From: Echiichthys vipera
Lineage: Eukaryota; Chordata; Actinopteri; Perciformes; Trachinidae
Assembly (NCBI GenBank): GCA_963691815.1
Contig: OY829667.1
Location: 21,650,587-21,714,586, forward strand
Length of the DNA stretch: 64,000 bases
Reading direction: 5' to 3'
Under the pieces are notes generated by a model. That model saw only the letters and a list, made by a program, of their open reading frames with translations, was not told where the DNA came from and did not search any database. A program made the translations under genes and the position numbers. Shown here piece after piece: positions 61,321 to 64,000 of this stretch (within the stretch, counting starts at the first letter, position 1; every line of letters begins with the position of its first letter).

Positions 61321-62684
61321 ACAAGGATTAGAGGAGTTTGACTGACAGTTACCGTTAGCGTTAGCCTTTACCGTTAGCGGTTACAGCTAATCAAAGATGG
61401 AAGTGATGTTAGCAATCAAGGAGAAACGTAGCCATTTGGGCGTGCGTTTTAATGGCGTTGAACTTTTTCTCTCAGTCCATGGAGTAAATGCTTGGCCTTC
61501 ATTGACTCTGGTTGTTGCCCGTCTCCGGTCACTCAGCTGCTGGGACAAATAATGCCCCCTTCACTGAGGCTCTGAAGCAGCTGCAGGATTGGCAAACTCC
61601 ATTTCACCCAGCCAGCCTACAGCAGCGGCACCCAACAACAGACAACCCTAGAAACCAGATTTTGGCTGCTAGATATCTGGAATGTGTCTGCGAGGCATCA
61701 CAATTCACTTATAGCACTCAAACGCTGATTTGTAAGCAAAGAGCAAATGCCATTAATCTGTGGCTTTTGTCATTGACTGAAAAATGAGGGCCAAAGTCCT
61801 GTAGTGTGTCCATGAGAAGGTTTATGTTTGGATCACTGCATATGTACCACTGTTGTATGAAATGGAAAAGGAGGATCACACTCAGCACTGATTGAGGCAG
61901 TAGAATTTGCATGGATTACAACCCTGTGGGATATTTAAATCAAGGATAATAGCTGCCAAATTATACATTGCATGATTATAATGGAAGATGCTGTAGCTGA
62001 ACCACCCGATGTAAAGTGGAAGATGGTTGGCCTTGTAGCTGCTGTCTACAGTCTAATACTGACCCATTAATTTAGAATGGCAAACAAATATGTCCGTCCG
62101 AGCTGTCCGGTTAAACTGTCCGGTAGAGCTGTGTTATATGAGGATATGTATGGTATGATAATAGAATATGTTTATCGTTTTATATGTTGCTCTGTCATTT
62201 ATCTTGCGTGTCATGAATCATGCACTTTACAGACTGAGGGGTGTGTGAAGATGAAGTGAGCCGAAGCCTGAATCTAAAAGGATTCACTCGTGTGTTATTA
62301 CAGGCGGTGTTTCTCTCTTCATTAAATCGCCAGACAACAACTGTAACACACACAGAGACTACACCAGACGCATGACACTAACTCCGTGTGTGACTCTGAC
62401 ACAGGCTGCAGTGTTTCAGTGGAATTAATAAATGATGGGTTAATTATTCAGTTAATTCCGACCGACAGTCTGACACAGCGCCATGAAAGTGAAACTACAG
62501 TTCTACATATACCATCAGCTTTTGTCAAAGAAAGATACAAACAAAACACAAATACAACAACAAAAACTCCCCTATCGAGACCAGAATTCACATCACTCAG
62601 TCACCAACTGGCGTGACCGCGCAGCACTGGACTCACGTGCACCCGCACTCACAGTTTATTACGCTCAAAGTGCAATTAATAATA

Positions 62685-62688
<4 letters not shown>
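61321..62688. other. Intronic sequence, nothing recognised
   Basis: A 91-codon + strand frame at 61512-61787 has no motif I know and no splice or promoter context. Confidence 0.5.

Positions 62689-62744
<56 letters not shown>
62689..62744 (+). repeat. (TA)n microsatellite
   Basis: About 28 TA units. Confidence 0.97.
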
Positions 62745-62747
<3 letters not shown>

Positions 62748-62904
62748 CATACACTACTGTTACTAAAAGTTGGGATGAAGAGCTGTTGTTTTTGTGTTTT
62801 CTCTGTCTCTTCCCCCTTCACTGCCCTGCACTGCACTGCACTGGAGATTATCACATGGAATTATTGGTGTTCCCTCTCCGTAGTTCCTCTCTCTACACTG
62901 TTTC

Positions 62905-62992
<88 letters not shown>
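62905..62992 (+). repeat. (CA)n microsatellite
   Basis: About 44 CA units. Confidence 0.98.
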
Positions 62993-62994
<2 letters not shown>

Positions 62995-63821
62995 GTTTAT
63001 GCCTGCATGTCATGAAATGCTAAAGCACATTGTGGACATAATAACGTATTTCCTCTCTTACACACCATCATGGATGCACAGTTATGCTAGCATCCCCAGT
63101 ATGTAACAAAGCAGGGAAAATGCATCCTAAACAAGGTTTGTTAGCCTGACTGCAGTAAACACCCAGTACATGCTAAGGGATCCTCTGGTGTCCTGGCTGT
63201 GCTGCAGACCACAGGATCTTTTCCCTGATTTCTGTTGTAGTGTTGTAGGTTGGTAAGTTTAAGTTGTACAGGTAGTAGAAAAAAGCTTTTAAAGCTTTTA
63301 ACGTCTGATATATTATTTACCATAAGTTCTCACACAATTTCAAACAGGCTGATATTAGAGACGGTTGTTAATTAAAGTTAGTTAAAGTATATTTCATTAT
63401 ATTTGTTATCCACTGTTGATGCTGCTTATTGTTACAGTTGTTAATTAACAATCCCTCCATGTTTACAGTACAGGCTGTCTGGATAAATCAATATAATGTG
63501 CATTAACACAGCACTGATTCGACCAGTACAACATAGTTATATCATATTCAGCACTCAGAAATACGGCTTCCATTCAATAATTATTTCAAGTTCAACAGCT
63601 CAAAGAGCATATTTCTGTTCCTGATACTCTTTTATTTTGAAACTCTTGATTAAGTGTTGCGTTTCTTTGCCATATTTAATTTAATACCACTAAAAAAACA
63701 GCAAAGAAGAATCCAATCCGAATATAAGACATTTATTTGACATTTTGGGGTCGTCAGTACAGATCTGTTATCATACAGATAAGTGGAGGTAATTCCACCC
63801 TCATCAATGTTTATTTACCCA
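62993..63821. other. Intronic sequence, nothing recognised
   Basis: No exon, RNA gene or named repeat. Confidence 0.5.
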
Positions 63822-63893
63822 GCCTTTATTATTATTAGTATTAGTATTATTATTATTGTTATTATTATTATTATTATTATTATTGTTATTATT
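63822..63893 (+). repeat. (TTA)n trinucleotide repeat
   Basis: TTATTA-type units with TTG interruptions. Confidence 0.92.
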
Positions 63894-64000
63894 TGTTGTG
63901 CGGGCCCCTCATTTAGCTATTACTTGAAACATGGCCATTATTTGTTGGTTTACAGTATTACAAAATTTCATGAACGCACAAAAAACGGTTTAATTTTGAA

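Overview
This is AT-rich, repeat-dense vertebrate DNA, almost certainly from a ray-finned fish. It has long (CA/GT)n arrays, 5'-truncated Rex1, Rex3 and L2-type non-LTR retrotransposons, a tRNA-derived SINE with a fish-type tail, many hAT, Harbinger and TTAA-flanked MITEs, and no long cellular open reading frame. There are no operons, bacterial promoters or CRISPR arrays.

Only one cellular gene is supported, on the + strand: an ankyrin gene, most likely ank3. Two first coding exons lie 56 kb apart. Exon 3517-3603 starts MSED and ends NGLGQRRKRPKK, then a GT donor. Exon 59971-60099 starts MAHAAAHIKK and ends ERAERKRK, then a GT donor. Both end in phase 0 with a basic cluster, as vertebrate ankyrin-2/-3 first exons do just before the ankyrin-repeat exons. 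The window is therefore the alternative-promoter and first-intron part of the locus, and the ankyrin-repeat exons should lie to the right of base 64000. Between the two first exons are a near-ideal recursive splice site (TACTAAC branch point, pyrimidine tract, TAG|GTAAGT at 56418/56419), a weaker one at 16330/16331, a possible 24-nt microexon at 15341-15364 and a possible 63-nt cassette exon at 45171-45233.

Layout. 1-3.2 kb: G-rich tract and a clean Rex3 insertion with a 13-bp duplication. 3.2-3.6 kb: first promoter and exon. 4.7-7.7 kb: TTAA MITEs and a hAT relic with a broken BED finger. 8.8-13.7 kb: polyA-tailed retro-insert, decayed tandem repeat, L2 and other LINE relics. 15-20.6 kb: microexon candidate, SINE and inverted repeats. 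21.6-25 kb: foldback, then a 2.6-kb TTAA element with a THAP-like fragment, split by a Rex1 copy. 29.9-31.9 kb: hAT with 8-bp duplication enclosing a Harbinger fragment and a MITE. 35-36.7 kb: Rex3. 37-43 kb: dinucleotide arrays, a LINE tail interrupted by an L2 tail, an L1-like relic interrupted by a hAT MITE, and an L2 copy. 45-48.5 kb: cassette-exon candidate and LINE relics. 51.6-53 kb: hAT-like element filled by 19 copies of a 41-bp minisatellite. 53.6-55.8 kb: L2 copy. 56.4 kb: recursive splice site. 59.8-60.1 kb: second promoter and exon. 60-64 kb: MITE and simple repeats.

I found no undescribed biochemical system. The most interesting biology is the splicing architecture of the ankyrin first intron and the record of nested transposition. 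All family names rest on recall of motifs, not on searches.
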